From positions 1 through 64,000 of the forward strand of contig JAKSZP010017397.1 of assembly GCA_022478985.1 (NCBI GenBank): 64,000 nucleotides of DNA. Reading direction: 5' to 3'. Positions 32,575 to 43,946 of this stretch are shown one piece after another. Each line of letters begins with the position of its first letter. Within the stretch, counting starts at the first letter, position 1. The stretch is from Massospora cicadina. Taxonomy: Eukaryota; Entomophthoromycota; Entomophthoromycetes; Entomophthorales; Entomophthoraceae. A program made the translations under genes and the position numbers. Below the pieces are notes generated by a model. That model was not told the DNA's origin. It made no database searches and saw nothing but the letters and a program-made list of their open reading frames with translations.

Positions 32575-33365
32575 TGTCAGGCTTCACCCTAAGTTAGGTG
32601 AAGCCTCAACTTATGTTTCCAACTTATTATATTTCACTCAACTTTAGTTTATATTTATTATAATATAATTATTATTTGATGCTTTAACAGGTGTACAACT
32701 CAAAAAACTATGATTTAATTGTTAATTAATGCTTTCTTGGGCCTAATCCCAAAAAACATTAATAATATTTGGTGAATGATGAATTTTGGGTCTAATACCC
32801 AAAAATCATTAATAATTTTATATTTCTAAGCTTAAAAAATTAAAACGCCAAAATGCCTCATCAAATTGATTTAGAATGACTCACCTTTTAGTGATCCACT
32901 AGCTAGTATGAACCAAGGCTTAATTTAACTTATATTGCCTTATCTCTAAACTAGTCAAATTATTGTACCCTTATATCTATTGATAAATATTCTCTTCATC
33001 AATCTAAAAGGTCTAGATAATAAATCCAAGTCCCCCTTATGCTGATGCCTTCCTGAACTCAAGAAAAAGCTAATTTAAGGTATAATGGAAGATCTCATCA
33101 ATACTGAAGTTGATATCTGCATTGAGAGCATACCTCCTTGATTCTTATAGATATTCCCAATTAATGGATAAATATAGTACTTTTTACCACTATAATTCTA
33201 AGTTTAAAGTATTTCTTTTCTTGTGTGCCAACAAGGCAGGTTTCAGAATAGCTTTAGCCCCCATTTACACAAGTTGTGACGTATTAAGCACCCCAGAGTT
33301 AGCTCTATTTTTTGGAATTTCTAGCATCTTAAGCACCTTCAAGAAACCAAGCAGAAATCCAAACA
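32575..33365 (+). repeat. 5' LTR of non-autonomous element H
   Basis: 791 bp, begins TGTCAGGCTTCACCC and ends CCAAACA. It pairs with 35509-36299, which is also 791 bp. The PBS-like motif TGGTGCTCATCTTAGGGG follows at 33368. Confidence 0.88.
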
Positions 33366-35508
33366 ATTGGTGCTCATCTTAGGGGAACATAGGATCTCAC
33401 AGAACTTGCTTTTAAGAACACATGGATAGCTTTAAGGATGAGCTTTACCAGCTGGCTAAAGACGAGAAGCGTGTCATAGGAAAATAAATATATGAGCTTA
33501 ACTAGCTGATTACAGAAGTAAAGTGAGTTAGAGGACACCTATGAAACTCTAATACCAAAATAGAAAACCTTTTAAGTGGAATTTTTACCAAAGAGAATTT
33601 TGAGTGTTGCAGAAGAATATTTAATACTTACATAGCTAACCTAAATGCATCAGCTCCCTCTCTGTTTCCCACGCCAACGCCCTTGGCTGTTTTGATGATA
33701 AAACATCCTATGAAAATGCTTTTAAGCCCTCTTTTTTGCTACGCCAATGCACCTCACTGTTTTGATGACATAACAGCCAACCCCAATGCCTCAGCGCCCT
33801 CTCCATTTATGTTCATGATGCTCCTTGCTGTTTTGCTGATGAAACAGCTAACCTAAATACCTTAACGCACTCTCCTTTTCCTGCGCCAACACTCCTTGCT
33901 TTTTTTCTAACAAAAAGCCATCCAAATGCCTTGGCGCCCTCTTAGTTATCCTGCGCTGAATCTCCTTGCTTTTCTGACAACAATATTGGAGCCACTGAAG
34001 CCCAACAAGTAAATCTTAAATATAATTTTGAGGTTGTACTGGAACCTCCCAACAAGCCAAATGAAGCAGCCGCCTTAATTATATGCTCAACAAACTACAA
34101 ATTAAAGCCAAGGCTCACAGCTGCTCAATTGGGCCAGCCAAACCACTATTTTGACGACAAATTTGTTTTCCTAAGCAGAAATTACCAGAAACACCAATTC
34201 ACTTATGTTAGCTGAGCTGAGTGACATCAAGTTTGAATTGCTCTCATTTACCACTTTAATTATTTTTAAACCTCTTTATTTATTATTTTATTTATTATTA
34301 CTATAAATTTAGAATTTCCTTCTGACAACAGCAAATTAAAATTTTCCAGATGAAACTTTGATATAGGATTTTTAAAATATTGTCTCCCAACTGCCTTATT
34401 AATTTTAAGTGAAGCTGGGCTCTGAATCTTTTATTCTTTAATTGTTTTACCATTTGACTCCAAAATTTTCTATATGATGGCTGATCCTGTTGCCAGAACT
34501 ATTTATAGACTGCCCATCCACTGTCTTGAATTATAGCTAGGCTAAAATCAAGAATTCTTGCCTTCATCAACATGGAAACTGGGCCAAACTACATAAACAC
34601 TTACCCTTTTCATTTTAACTTCTACTTTGGATCAGTTCATTTCAGACACCTCGAGGTGAATCCTGAAATGCAAATTAATTCAGCAGCTAAATATCAAATC
34701 CTAACTGATGAAGCAACTCTGTTGGGAATAAGCTTGGACCTCATGGATCTAGACACACAGGCAAGTTTATTAACTCTATATTTTTAACCACAACTAAATA
34801 CCACCATTTTAAAACCAATCTACCCAATACAAATATTTTTGTAATGACATGTCCTCATGTTACCACGCCTTCCCTTTCCTGCAAACTAATCCTCAAAATT
34901 TATGAGGAGGATGTCAAGGTTTCTTCCTGTGACAGATTGCTTACTCAACTTATGGAGCCACTTTTGATTTCAATCACAGGGTTGGCTTAGAATATCAATA
35001 TGGCTGCTTTATGCATCTTTTCCGTTGTTTTTGCTCTAGTTCTCCTCTACTTTGTTGCTGCTCCCATACTCCAGAAATATTGGAAGATCACCTGACTCAT
35101 ATATTCCCTTTCTACCTCAACCCTCATACTGGCACCACTGACTATCTTACCATACATACATATACCACTTTGAGAATTGCAACACTAATTTTAATTTGAA
35201 ACTAATTATAAACTAAAATTATCCCTTAAATTCTAACAACAAAACTAATTTTGCCATTCTTAAGTTGGGTCTAAAGAACTAAAATACACCCGTTTTTATT
35301 TTAGCTATTTCAACAATCATTTCTAACCTGTCAAACCAATGCCTCCTGATTAAAGTTTGCCTTTACTAGCTACCATGGTGAACTTATTATCTTGCCCAGC
35401 TGCCTAAATTATCACACTCTACCCATTTATGTCAGTTAAGGATCTTACTGAGGATAGCCAATCCCTGGAGGAATCATTGTCACCCCCAGTTGAGGCTTAG
35501 AGGGGCTC
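33366..35508 (+). mobile_element. Element H internal region (no pol)
   Basis: 2143 bp between two LTRs. I find no protease, RT, RNase H or integrase motif, so H would depend on enzymes from another element. A decayed gag-like leader starts near 33420. The 71-codon frame at 34572-34787 starts METGPNYINTYPFHFNFYFG and is not recognised. A purine-rich GAGGCTTAGAGGGGC tract precedes the 3' LTR. Confidence 0.75.
33637..33985. repeat. About 70-bp tandem repeat in element H
   Basis: Five imperfect units of 65-72 bp. Each has a block like AATGCCTCAGCGCCCTCTCC, then GCCAA-like, then CTCCTTGCTGTTTTGATGA. The units start near 33637, 33706, 33776, 33846 and 33917. Confidence 0.8.
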
Positions 35509-36299
35509 TGTCAGGCTTTGCTCTAGGTTAGGTGAAGCCTCAAATTATGGTCTCAACATAATTATTATCTCCCACAACTTTAATTTATAATTATCATTAA
35601 TCTAATTATCACTTAATGCTTTTTCAGTTGTACAGCCCAAAAACACTATCATTTAATTTAATCATTGTTGTCTTGGTCCTAATCCCCAAAACATTTTCAA
35701 TATTTGTTGACTGATGTTTTATCAAGCACAATGCCCTAAATCATTGGTAATTTTTATTTTAAGCTTAGATAAAAATTGAAACGCCGAAATGCCTTTAGGT
35801 AAGATTCACTATAACTCACTTTTAGTAATCCACTGGCTGTTATGAACCAAGGCTTTACTTTACCTTATCTTGCCTTATTTCTAACTTTAATTTAAATATT
35901 ATACCCTTCTATCTATTAGGAAACTACCTCTATTAATATAAAGGTATATTATCGTAATCCTGCCTTCCTTATGCTGATGCCTTTCTGAACTCAAGCCAAA
36001 GCAAAACGAGGCATAATAGAAGATATCACTAATCCTAAAGGTTGATATCTGCACTGAGAGCATACTTCTTGAATCCTATAACTATTTCCAATTAATGATT
36101 AGATAAAGCACTTTTTACCACTTACATTTTATTAAGTTTAAAGTCACTCTCTTATTGTGTGCCAAAAAACAGGTTTCAGAATATATTTGACCCCCATTTA
36201 TACCTGTTGCGACATACTAAGCATACCACAATTGGTTATATGTCATCAGGATTTTCAACTTCTTAAGCACCTGCAAATGACCAAGAAGAAATACTGACA
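35509..36299 (+). repeat. 3' LTR of non-autonomous element H
   Basis: 791 bp, begins TGTCAGGCTTTGCTC and ends ATACTGACA. The outer flanks of H are CCCCC (32570-32574) and CCACC (36300-36304), a 4-of-5 match that may be its TSD. Confidence 0.87.
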
Positions 36300-38014
36300 C
36301 CACCAACTAAAGATACTCTCTCATGAAGTAGTTGGCCATGAGGGCATACCAAACTATCTACTAAAGCTGAGCACTATACTGCTAAAGTCTCAGGTCATCA
36401 TTGACACCATGATAAATAAAAATATTCCTCAGGACAATTGTTAAAAGCACAAGACATATACAACTTATCAGTCAAGGAAATCCTGAAATGAATGAGAATT
36501 TCATATCCTTTTTTAAAATTTAACCATATTATGTTTTCACAATATGTTCTGATACTGAATTAGTTGGTGATGATCCCATATATAAACTATTAAGTGCCAA
36601 TTACTTGTAGGCTTTTTTGAAGGAAGCTCCAATGTAGCATTCATTTGTTCAGAGCTATATCAATGTTTTTAGAATTCCAAAAATTGAGCTACAAATTAAG
36701 ATTTATGATTAATTAGACGATTAGACTTCCTTAATATATCAGGGATGATCCCCTATAGTTTACAATCTTGAGAGCAGGATCACCTAGTCTGAGATTCAAG
36801 TCAAAGAAAGTTCTGACCAATGTCATGTTGAAGCTGCAGGTCAATGAATAAAAGCTATTCTCTGGCGACTAAGGTAGATGATACTAATAGGAGGGCAATA
36901 AGTTGCCAAAAGATGTTATATATGCAAAATTATTTACCTAATAGATTAACTTGTTTTTGGTTGTACCAGATTTTACTAGTAATTAAGCTTAGTTATTGTA
37001 GGACGGAGTTGATTTATATTTTAGTGAACAAAGGTCAAGTTTTAAATGAACCTTTATAAGCTCAGATTCGTGTTCCCTGTCAACATACAGGGAAGTGATT
37101 AGTTAGGGAAATACCCCATGAACCTGTGCAGTGACCAATTTTCAACACCATATATGCTGGATCCATATTGGTGCTGCTGGTAAACCTCACTGACAAACCT
37201 AGAACAGTGAGGCCTGTTACTTCAGATGCTTATGTTGTCCTAATTCCTGTAGAATTCATTGACAGCATACATAACTTTGAAAGTATAAGGGATTTTGGGC
37301 TAGAATTGCCCCTATTGGTAGCTCTAATCGGTACCTCTGTTGGGTGAGAGCTCACCAGTGAGCTATGGAGACAAGTTGAGATATTACTAGAAGAATGCTC
37401 CACCATTTTCTTAATTTCACATATGACTATGAAAAAATGAATGGCGTCTTACATCATTTTGAGATTGGGGATGATCAACCCATATGATCCTATTATTACT
37501 GTAAGAGTAAGGTTGAAGGATCTCAAGTGCTTTTGAGCCCAAGAAGATACTTGAAGCTGGGTTACTGGTGCCTTCATGTAGCCCTTGGGCCTCCTATACC
37601 TTGTTAGTTTGGAATAAGGATAGTAGTCATTGTATTCTAATTGATATAAAGCAAAACGCATTAACAAAAAAACAGCTAACCTTTACCCTGGATCAATAAT
37701 CTCTCCATTTGCCTGCCATTTCACAATATTTTTCCACTATGGATCCTGCTAGCAGATACTGAAAGTAGAGCTAGCACCTTAAAATCAACCTAAATATGCG
37801 CTCATATTCGATGAGGGCGGTATAAGTCGACTAGGATGCCTCAGGGCCTTTGAAATATGCCCACCACCTTCAAAAGCGCCTGGATGGGATACTGGGAGAT
37901 TTAAAGCTATCTGGTGTCCTTATAACCTCGCTGATAATACTATTCTTTGTGAATTTTTAACAGCCATATGAAACATCTCCAAGAAGTCTTTAATCATCAT
38001 ATAAATGCTTTCAT
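36300..38014 (+). pseudogene. Element F reverse transcriptase, decayed
   Basis: Pol of F resumes after H. RT-like pieces include LHHFEIGDDQP near 37450, an AKRINKK-type segment near 37650, an MDPASRY-like core near 37740 and DASGPLKYA-like and GDLKLSGVL-like blocks near 37840-37930. The metal-binding motif cannot be read. A SINE interrupts the next block at 38015. Heavy stops and frameshifts. Confidence 0.65.
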
Positions 38015-38164
38015 AAAGGGTGGTTAGCCAAGCGGGTAAAACTGCTTCCACCCCTAGTGCAGGTTTTGAGTTTGAAACCTGTACTGGCTAGAAAACATTC
38101 TTGCTGTGGTATATTTGTCCCAAGGTCGACCCACCTCAAATTAATTTTTTATAAAGGCTTTCAT
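38001..38164 (+). mobile_element. tRNA-derived SINE-like insertion
   Basis: A 136-bp unit (38015-38150) flanked by 14-bp direct repeats, ATAAATGCTTTCAT (38001-38014) and ATAAAGGCTTTCAT (38151-38164), with one mismatch. It carries RNA polymerase III promoter boxes at tRNA spacing. The A box TAGCCAAGCGG (38025-38035) lies seven bases after GGGTGGT, and the B box GTTTGAAAC (38070-38078) follows. The unit ends in TTTTTT. The TSD, pol III boxes and short tail together support a SINE rather than a tRNA gene, since the 3' acceptor strand is missing. Confidence 0.78.
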
Positions 38165-40090
38165 TTAACTCAAGCCTTTGAAAAGCTCTTTCTTCCAATC
38201 TGAAATAAAATTTTTGATTCAAGGTATTAAAGCATGGGACTTAGCCATACCAGACAAAGTTTCCACTATTAAGGAGATAACATGCCCCAGAGCTTCAGGG
38301 ATATTCATTATTTCCTGGGAATGGTAAGCTATTATTGTCAGTTTATCCTTTGGTTTGCCGGCCTAGATGAACCCCTCATTCGCCTTATACAGAAGAATGT
38401 GCCTTTTGAGTGGCGGCCTGAATAAAACAGGTTTTAATATGCTGAAACTGATCTTTGTACTAAACCCAATAGTTCATCCACATTCTTTATTGGACATTCT
38501 TTTTATTCACTATGCTAGTGGCATCGCAGTTGGAGCTTTCATAGCTTACATGATGAAGACCAAATTGACCATTCAGTGGCTTACTTTAGCAAGACCCTGA
38601 GCAAGTCCAAAAAACTTATATTGTTATCAAATGCTAGTGACTGGCTGTTTTATTGGTGATCAAGCATTTCTGACCCTACCTATATGGCACCCCTTTTCAT
38701 CATTATCACATACCATGTTTTGCCTTGATAATTGCAGGCAAATGAGGACCTGGACATCTGATTAGTGAGATGGGCATTAAGACTACAGAACTAGGATTCT
38801 ACCACTGTATATTTCACAGGAGCAATCCATTAAGGTGCTGATAATCTTTTTATGATTGTGCTATCCTTATCCACAAAGAAGACTGACTATATGATATAAT
38901 TGGCTGGCCAGAACGATGGGAATTAAAAGCTCCTTAGATCCAAACTGAGCTACAGAAGAATTCCATGACACTCATAATAAAGAAGGAATGCTGTATAATA
39001 AAGTCAACAAGAAATTGCTCCCTTATATATACCCTTCATCCTGAACCAATTTTATTCTTGAAGGAAACTAGACTGTGGGCCATGGAGCATTGAAAAAGAC
39101 TTATGAATGGTTAAAGAAACGTTGCTTTGGGGTTGGATGGTTGAGACCATCCAAGAGGTTTTAGAGGCCTGTTTGACTTGTCATACCCAAAATGGGCTAG
39201 CCCTAATTATCAACACTTGGTTGTGGCTCTGTTGGGTCCAATTAATGTTGTCAGCATAGATGTGGTGGGCCTTTTGCCCACTGGATTCATGGTCACAAAC
39301 ATATTTTATTAGCTGCGAACAATTTAACCAAATAGTTTGAAACGATTTCCATTCCAGGTGCCACTACAAAAGCCATAGTCTTATTTCTTATCCAATCAAT
39401 TTCCACTCATCATTGATGCTCGCAAACTCTACTTACTGGAAAATGGATTTTACTTTACCTCACAGGTAGTCCAATAACTAAAGTCACTTTTTTGGACTAA
39501 TCAAAGTTTCACCGCCCATATAACCCCTCAACTAATGGGGCGGTGAAACGCGCTAATGGGACAATTGTTCCTATCGTTCATAAGGTGGCTTTGAATCCTA
39601 TGCATTGGAACCAATATTTGCCCTGCGCTTTGCTAACTTATTGGATAAGTCACCATCAACAATCAAGATTTCCCCTTTCATAGCTCTATCTGGGCATACT
39701 CCTCAGCTGCCAAGTAGCGTGCAGCCACTACTGGATTTTAGGTACCTGAAAACTCCAAATTTTATGATGAGGGCCTTAGCCAACGGAGTTCTCCAGCTTC
39801 AAGCCCTCTCTACTAAGGGAATTATTACTACATTAAAGGAGACATCCTGCTCTAATATTGGCTGACCCTCTTTATTAACGTTTCAATTGGGCGACCAGAT
39901 ATTTTTCTATCACCATCAACCTGGAGGTCAATAGAAAATGCTTGACTTTCTTTGGTCAGGTCCTTACCAAGTCATTCATAAAGTGATTTCTGAATACTCA
40001 ATCGCTGACATTATTCAAGGGATAGTAGTTAACTGAGTCCATGGCGATTCATATGACCTTATATCCCCCTCCAACATGATCTTGAGTGGG
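38165..40090 (+). pseudogene. Element F RNase H and integrase, decayed
   Basis: RNase H-like pieces are at 38360-38640 (NVPFEWRPE, then a VAYFSKTLS-like block). Integrase runs about 39080-40070. It has HGALKKTYEWLKK, a YNPSTNGAVKRANGT block at 39520-39560 and PFIALSGHTPQLPSS at 39675-39720. The catalytic Glu of the usual NG-x-VER-x-NG motif is Lys here (GTGAAACGC, about 39542-39550). A purine-rich CTTGAGTGGG lies just before the 3' LTR. Confidence 0.72.
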
Positions 40091-40601
40091 CGTTACCAAG
40101 ATTTGAGATAATTAGTGAATTAAGATCCCAACTCCTAAAAACCAGAATCTTCCATATCCTTCCTGATCAACTAAAAAGTTGACTCTTGGGCTCCTTTGAT
40201 TAAAACTTGTCCCTGAAGGCACCAATGGGGAATTTAATCATGAAGCATACATGCATAGGAATTGATGGAGATGCCTTTTTAGAATTGCACCTCTGCTTCC
40301 CAGATCTCAAAAGGCGTGTTTTCCATCAATGTGGTCATGAGGATTTTTATTGATAAAGAACAAATAAAGAGTCAACTAGGCAGTTGATCAGGAAGGATAT
40401 GGAAGATTCTGATTGTTAGGAGCATAGGGATCCTTTCAATATAATTTCTACCTCTCCCTATAAATATCAAATACTGCTAACTCAATATAAAGTAGTCAAT
40501 TTACCCCATCTTTTAGTCTTCATATACCTCTATGCTAAGCTTGCAGCTTTGAGACCTATTTTGAACCTTAGCTTACTGTCAAGAGAACTGATAAGCCAAC
40601 A
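40091..40601 (+). repeat. Element F 3' LTR
   Basis: About 511 bp, starting near CGTTACCAAGATTTGAG and ending GATAAGCCAACA. It matches the two separated parts of the F 5' LTR (4850-5157 minus and 28470-28635 plus), whose lengths with the five-base TSD add to 479. The extra length is explained partly by an AGAATCTTCCATATCCTTCC insertion near 40145-40167, which recurs in inverted form near 40396-40421. Confidence 0.82.
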
Positions 40602-40702
40602 CTCATCTTGGCTTTATGACTTTTTTAATAAATGCAATAAATAAAACCAATATTCATTTATATATTTATTTATTTATGCCTTTTCAAACTTAAGATCTAA
40701 AT

Positions 40703-41344
40703 TGTAATAAATGGCTACATTCCAATTTTTTATCACCATGAAGCTTATGTTTAGCACCATTTGCCAACGTTAAAATGTTGTCAAACACATAAGTGGATAA
40801 TCGATTTAAGATTTAGAGACTAATGTGGCTAAATAACCTTAGAATTAGGAAAAATTAAACTCAGAAAAAGAATAACAGGTAATTGAGGAAAATCACTGGA
40901 GTAATCTATATTTTATTAGAAAAAATTTTCGTAGGTAAAGCATCATTCCTGGAATGCAGTGGCACTGCAAACATGACAAGAAAAAGATAAAGAAATTGTG
41001 GAAATCCAAAATTCATTAGAGCTCGAGTTTTGTTATTTGACAAAAACTTGTTGCATCATAGAAACCACAAGGCAAGACAAAGTAAGGGAGGCCTGAGTGG
41101 CCACGGAAAGATAAAGTTACAAAATGAGGTTTGTAAAGTGTGGGATCAACCTTTTAAGGTTTCATTTGTGACCACCTACACGCACCTTTCTTTATGCTCT
41201 TTTGAGCCTAAAATATGGCTTGGGAGGGTAAAATCCTAGTGCCAAGCCCAATATTGGCCAAAAATCCCCAAAATCATTTGACTTGAGTTCAAATTTATTA
41301 ATCCTTAGTGATAATGTAACAATTGGTTCAACGTGACCATTACA
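40703..41344 (+). repeat. LTR of small element K, left copy
   Basis: 642 bp, begins TGTAATAAATGG and ends CCATTACA. It is homologous throughout to 43307-43946 (640 bp): ATTTGCCAACGT, CACATA, AAGAAAAAGATAAA-like and GGCTTGGGAGGG blocks. The open frame 41030-41239 lies inside it and is not a gene. Confidence 0.83.
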
Positions 41345-43306
41345 TCACCCCCACCAAAGAAGGGCCCCTCACAAGAGGGTGCCTCATAGCAGATGGTGGC
41401 TGTAAGTCCCGGGGAACGTCCCTAGGCCCTTGATTGGGCCATCTTCCCATTCCTGAACAAAAAGACACCAAAGAGGATGGCAGTACCCCTTGTTACTCAG
41501 GGCGATCTCGCTCACATGGTAGATGAGCAATGGGTAACAGCTCTCCTGCTTTAGATCCCACCCCCGGTACCCACACTCACCTCAGCAGAACTGTTGTGGG
41601 GAATTAGCGAAATCTGCGCTGAGAATGTCAAATTGAAATTGGTCAGATTTAATTTGAGTGGCAATCTGGCTGATAGCCAAATCTCAAATGGCTAGAAAGG
41701 TATGAAGACTGAGGTATCAGCCATAACACACAATGGCTCCAATTTGATCAGTAAACCAGTTGATTAAATATTGGGCGCCATCGATGAGGGTTTAAGACCC
41801 TCTGATAGTAATTTGGGCGTTGCAGCCAATGTGCTGCCTTTGACCAAACGGATGATTCAGTGACTGAGCGTGGGTGGGTTGGGCGTCCTGAACCCATTCC
41901 CAACCAAATGGACCTGCCCCAATGTGGGGTGGCCTTGGGGGATTTCTGTTGCTCTTCAGGTCAAATGCTATCATGCCAATCATTGGAAACATAGCTGAGC
42001 CCCAGTTCAGATGTTTGAGGTCAAACTGACAGAGACTTGGCCCACCGCCAAATTTTGTGATGTCAGTTCTCAAGGAACAAACCCGCCCATTCCTGAACAA
42101 TTCACCGGTTAGGTCAAAATTGTGGGACCCAATCCCATCTTGTCACTACCCCAATTGACCACTATTTAATTAGTTGAATAGCACCAAGAAAATTGTTGGT
42201 CAATTTTCTTACTTTCCCTTCAAATAAAAATTTACCAAAAAAATTAAAATAAAATTTTTTTCTGACTGCATCTCTGATGGCATTTCCCTGGCGGCTTGTT
42301 GGTCTGTACACCGGATGGGCTCTACCAGTACTCTTGGTCACTATGGCCCCCTCTGTCATCAATTGGGTTCATCAAGTCCAATATTTTTGGCTTTACAACC
42401 CCATGATCACTAACTTCTGGCAGCAATATATGGGAGTCTTGTGGCCCTATGTCCACCAATTGCAAGAGAGAATCTGTCTCCTTGCCACCCCCGTTAAAAC
42501 AAACCTGTATGCCAATGAACTCATTGAAATTATTTCTGTGATTCCGCCCCCTGCAGTAAGACCCCCTGGGTCAGGAGTGGGTTCAGTGTAGTTTATCATC
42601 GGGATCAATCTCACCATGTTGCTGCACCAACACTTTGTCAATTCCCACTGCCAGGCTCCATACCAAGTTGTCCAGTTGGCAATGCCTCTGGCATTCTGGC
42701 TTGCTTTTTGGGTGTTCACGCATCCTGACTGGCAGGCCAGTCTAAACTTATTCTGCCATTTACATGACAGTGGCCAACACAAGGGCTTCCTAAGTTAAGT
42801 TACCTCCAGCCCTAGGAAAATTTACTTAGAATTAAATTCATAGCCTCTCATGGTAAGGATACCATGAACAAAAGCTACCTAGAAACTGGGCTGCTTTAGC
42901 TAGTCAATTACGCAATGAAAAGCATGCCCAGTGCACAGCTAGGATGCGCTCCCTTATAATGCTCCAGCTGGTGATGGCCTTCCCATACTGACTGGAAAAT
43001 CGCTTTTCCCAATGAAATGTTAGAGGGTTTGCACTTCCAGTGCAGCTGGGCAGCTATCCCACGCAGGGTGGGATGACTGTGGGGTGAGGAGACATGTTGA
43101 CCATGTCCCCTCAAACAATCAGACTGCAGGTGAGGGGGAGGCCCCACTAGGATTTTACACCAAATATCGCCTTGGGTCCAAGGCTGGCCATTAGTCACCA
43201 GCTCCCTCTGGTGCGAGTTATCTGACAACTGGGACTCAAGTGACTACCAAGGTTTTCTGAATTAAAGACCTGATGGAATTCCAGAGGCACAATGAATTTG
43301 GAATAT
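41345..43306 (+). mobile_element. Internal region of element K, with a nested solo LTR
   Basis: Once the 1369-bp solo LTR and one GTGGC are removed, only about 590 bp lies between the K LTRs, with no coding signal. This is the layout of a terminal-repeat element in miniature. No TSD around K was found (TAAAT versus CAACA). Confidence 0.6.
41396..42774 (+). repeat. D-like solo LTR in element K, with GTGGC duplication
   Basis: A 1369-bp unit (41401-42769) begins TGTAAGTCCCGGGG and ends CATGACA, flanked by GTGGC at 41396-41400 and 42770-42774. The termini match the D LTR. Its frames 42277-42591 and 42616-42798 are parts of the LTR-internal frame. The second contains AMPLAFWLAFWVFTHPDWQ. Confidence 0.92.
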
Positions 43307-43946
43307 TGTAACAAATGGAAACATCAATATTTTCAATTGCCATAAAGCTTTACATCTGATGCCATTTGCCAACGTCAAAATAATGCCCAACACATAGTTA
43401 GCCACTTTAGGTAAGCATTAGAGCTTATGAAATGAACTGAATTAACTTTTAATTAGGGAAACTAAAAAGAGGAAAATAATGATAGGTAATCAAGTAAAAT
43501 AAACAAATTAAACTTTATGCTTATAAAAAATTTGGCAAATATAGCCTCATTACCAGAATGCTGTGGAACTTCAAACCTTGCAAGAAAGAAGATAAATCAA
43601 TTGGGGAAAGACAAACCCCAAGAGCACAAGTTTATGTGGCATGACAAAAGCTTGTTGCATTGTGTAAACCATAATATAAGGCAAGGTAAGGGAGGCCAGA
43701 TAGATTCCACAGAAAGATATAATTCTAAAATAAGGTTAAAAAACACAGGCTCAAATAAATAAGGTTAGCCTTTGCAGCCCCTTCACACTTCATTCTTTAG
43801 GCTTTTATAGCTTGAACTATGGCTTGGGAGGGAACAACCCAGTGCTGAGTCCAAGATTAGGTAAAAATTAAAAGCATATTGACTCAGGGTTCAGATTTCT
43901 GTTTCTTAAGTTATAATGCAACAAATGGTTTAACCTGACAGTTACA
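43307..43946 (+). repeat. LTR of small element K, right copy
   Basis: 640 bp, begins TGTAACAAATGG and ends CAGTTACA. It is the partner of 40703-41344. Confidence 0.83.

Noticed and set aside
38018..38090. Possible functional tRNA gene
   Set aside because: A and B boxes fit, but the 3' acceptor strand is missing and the unit is bounded by a 14-bp TSD; it is better explained as a SINE.
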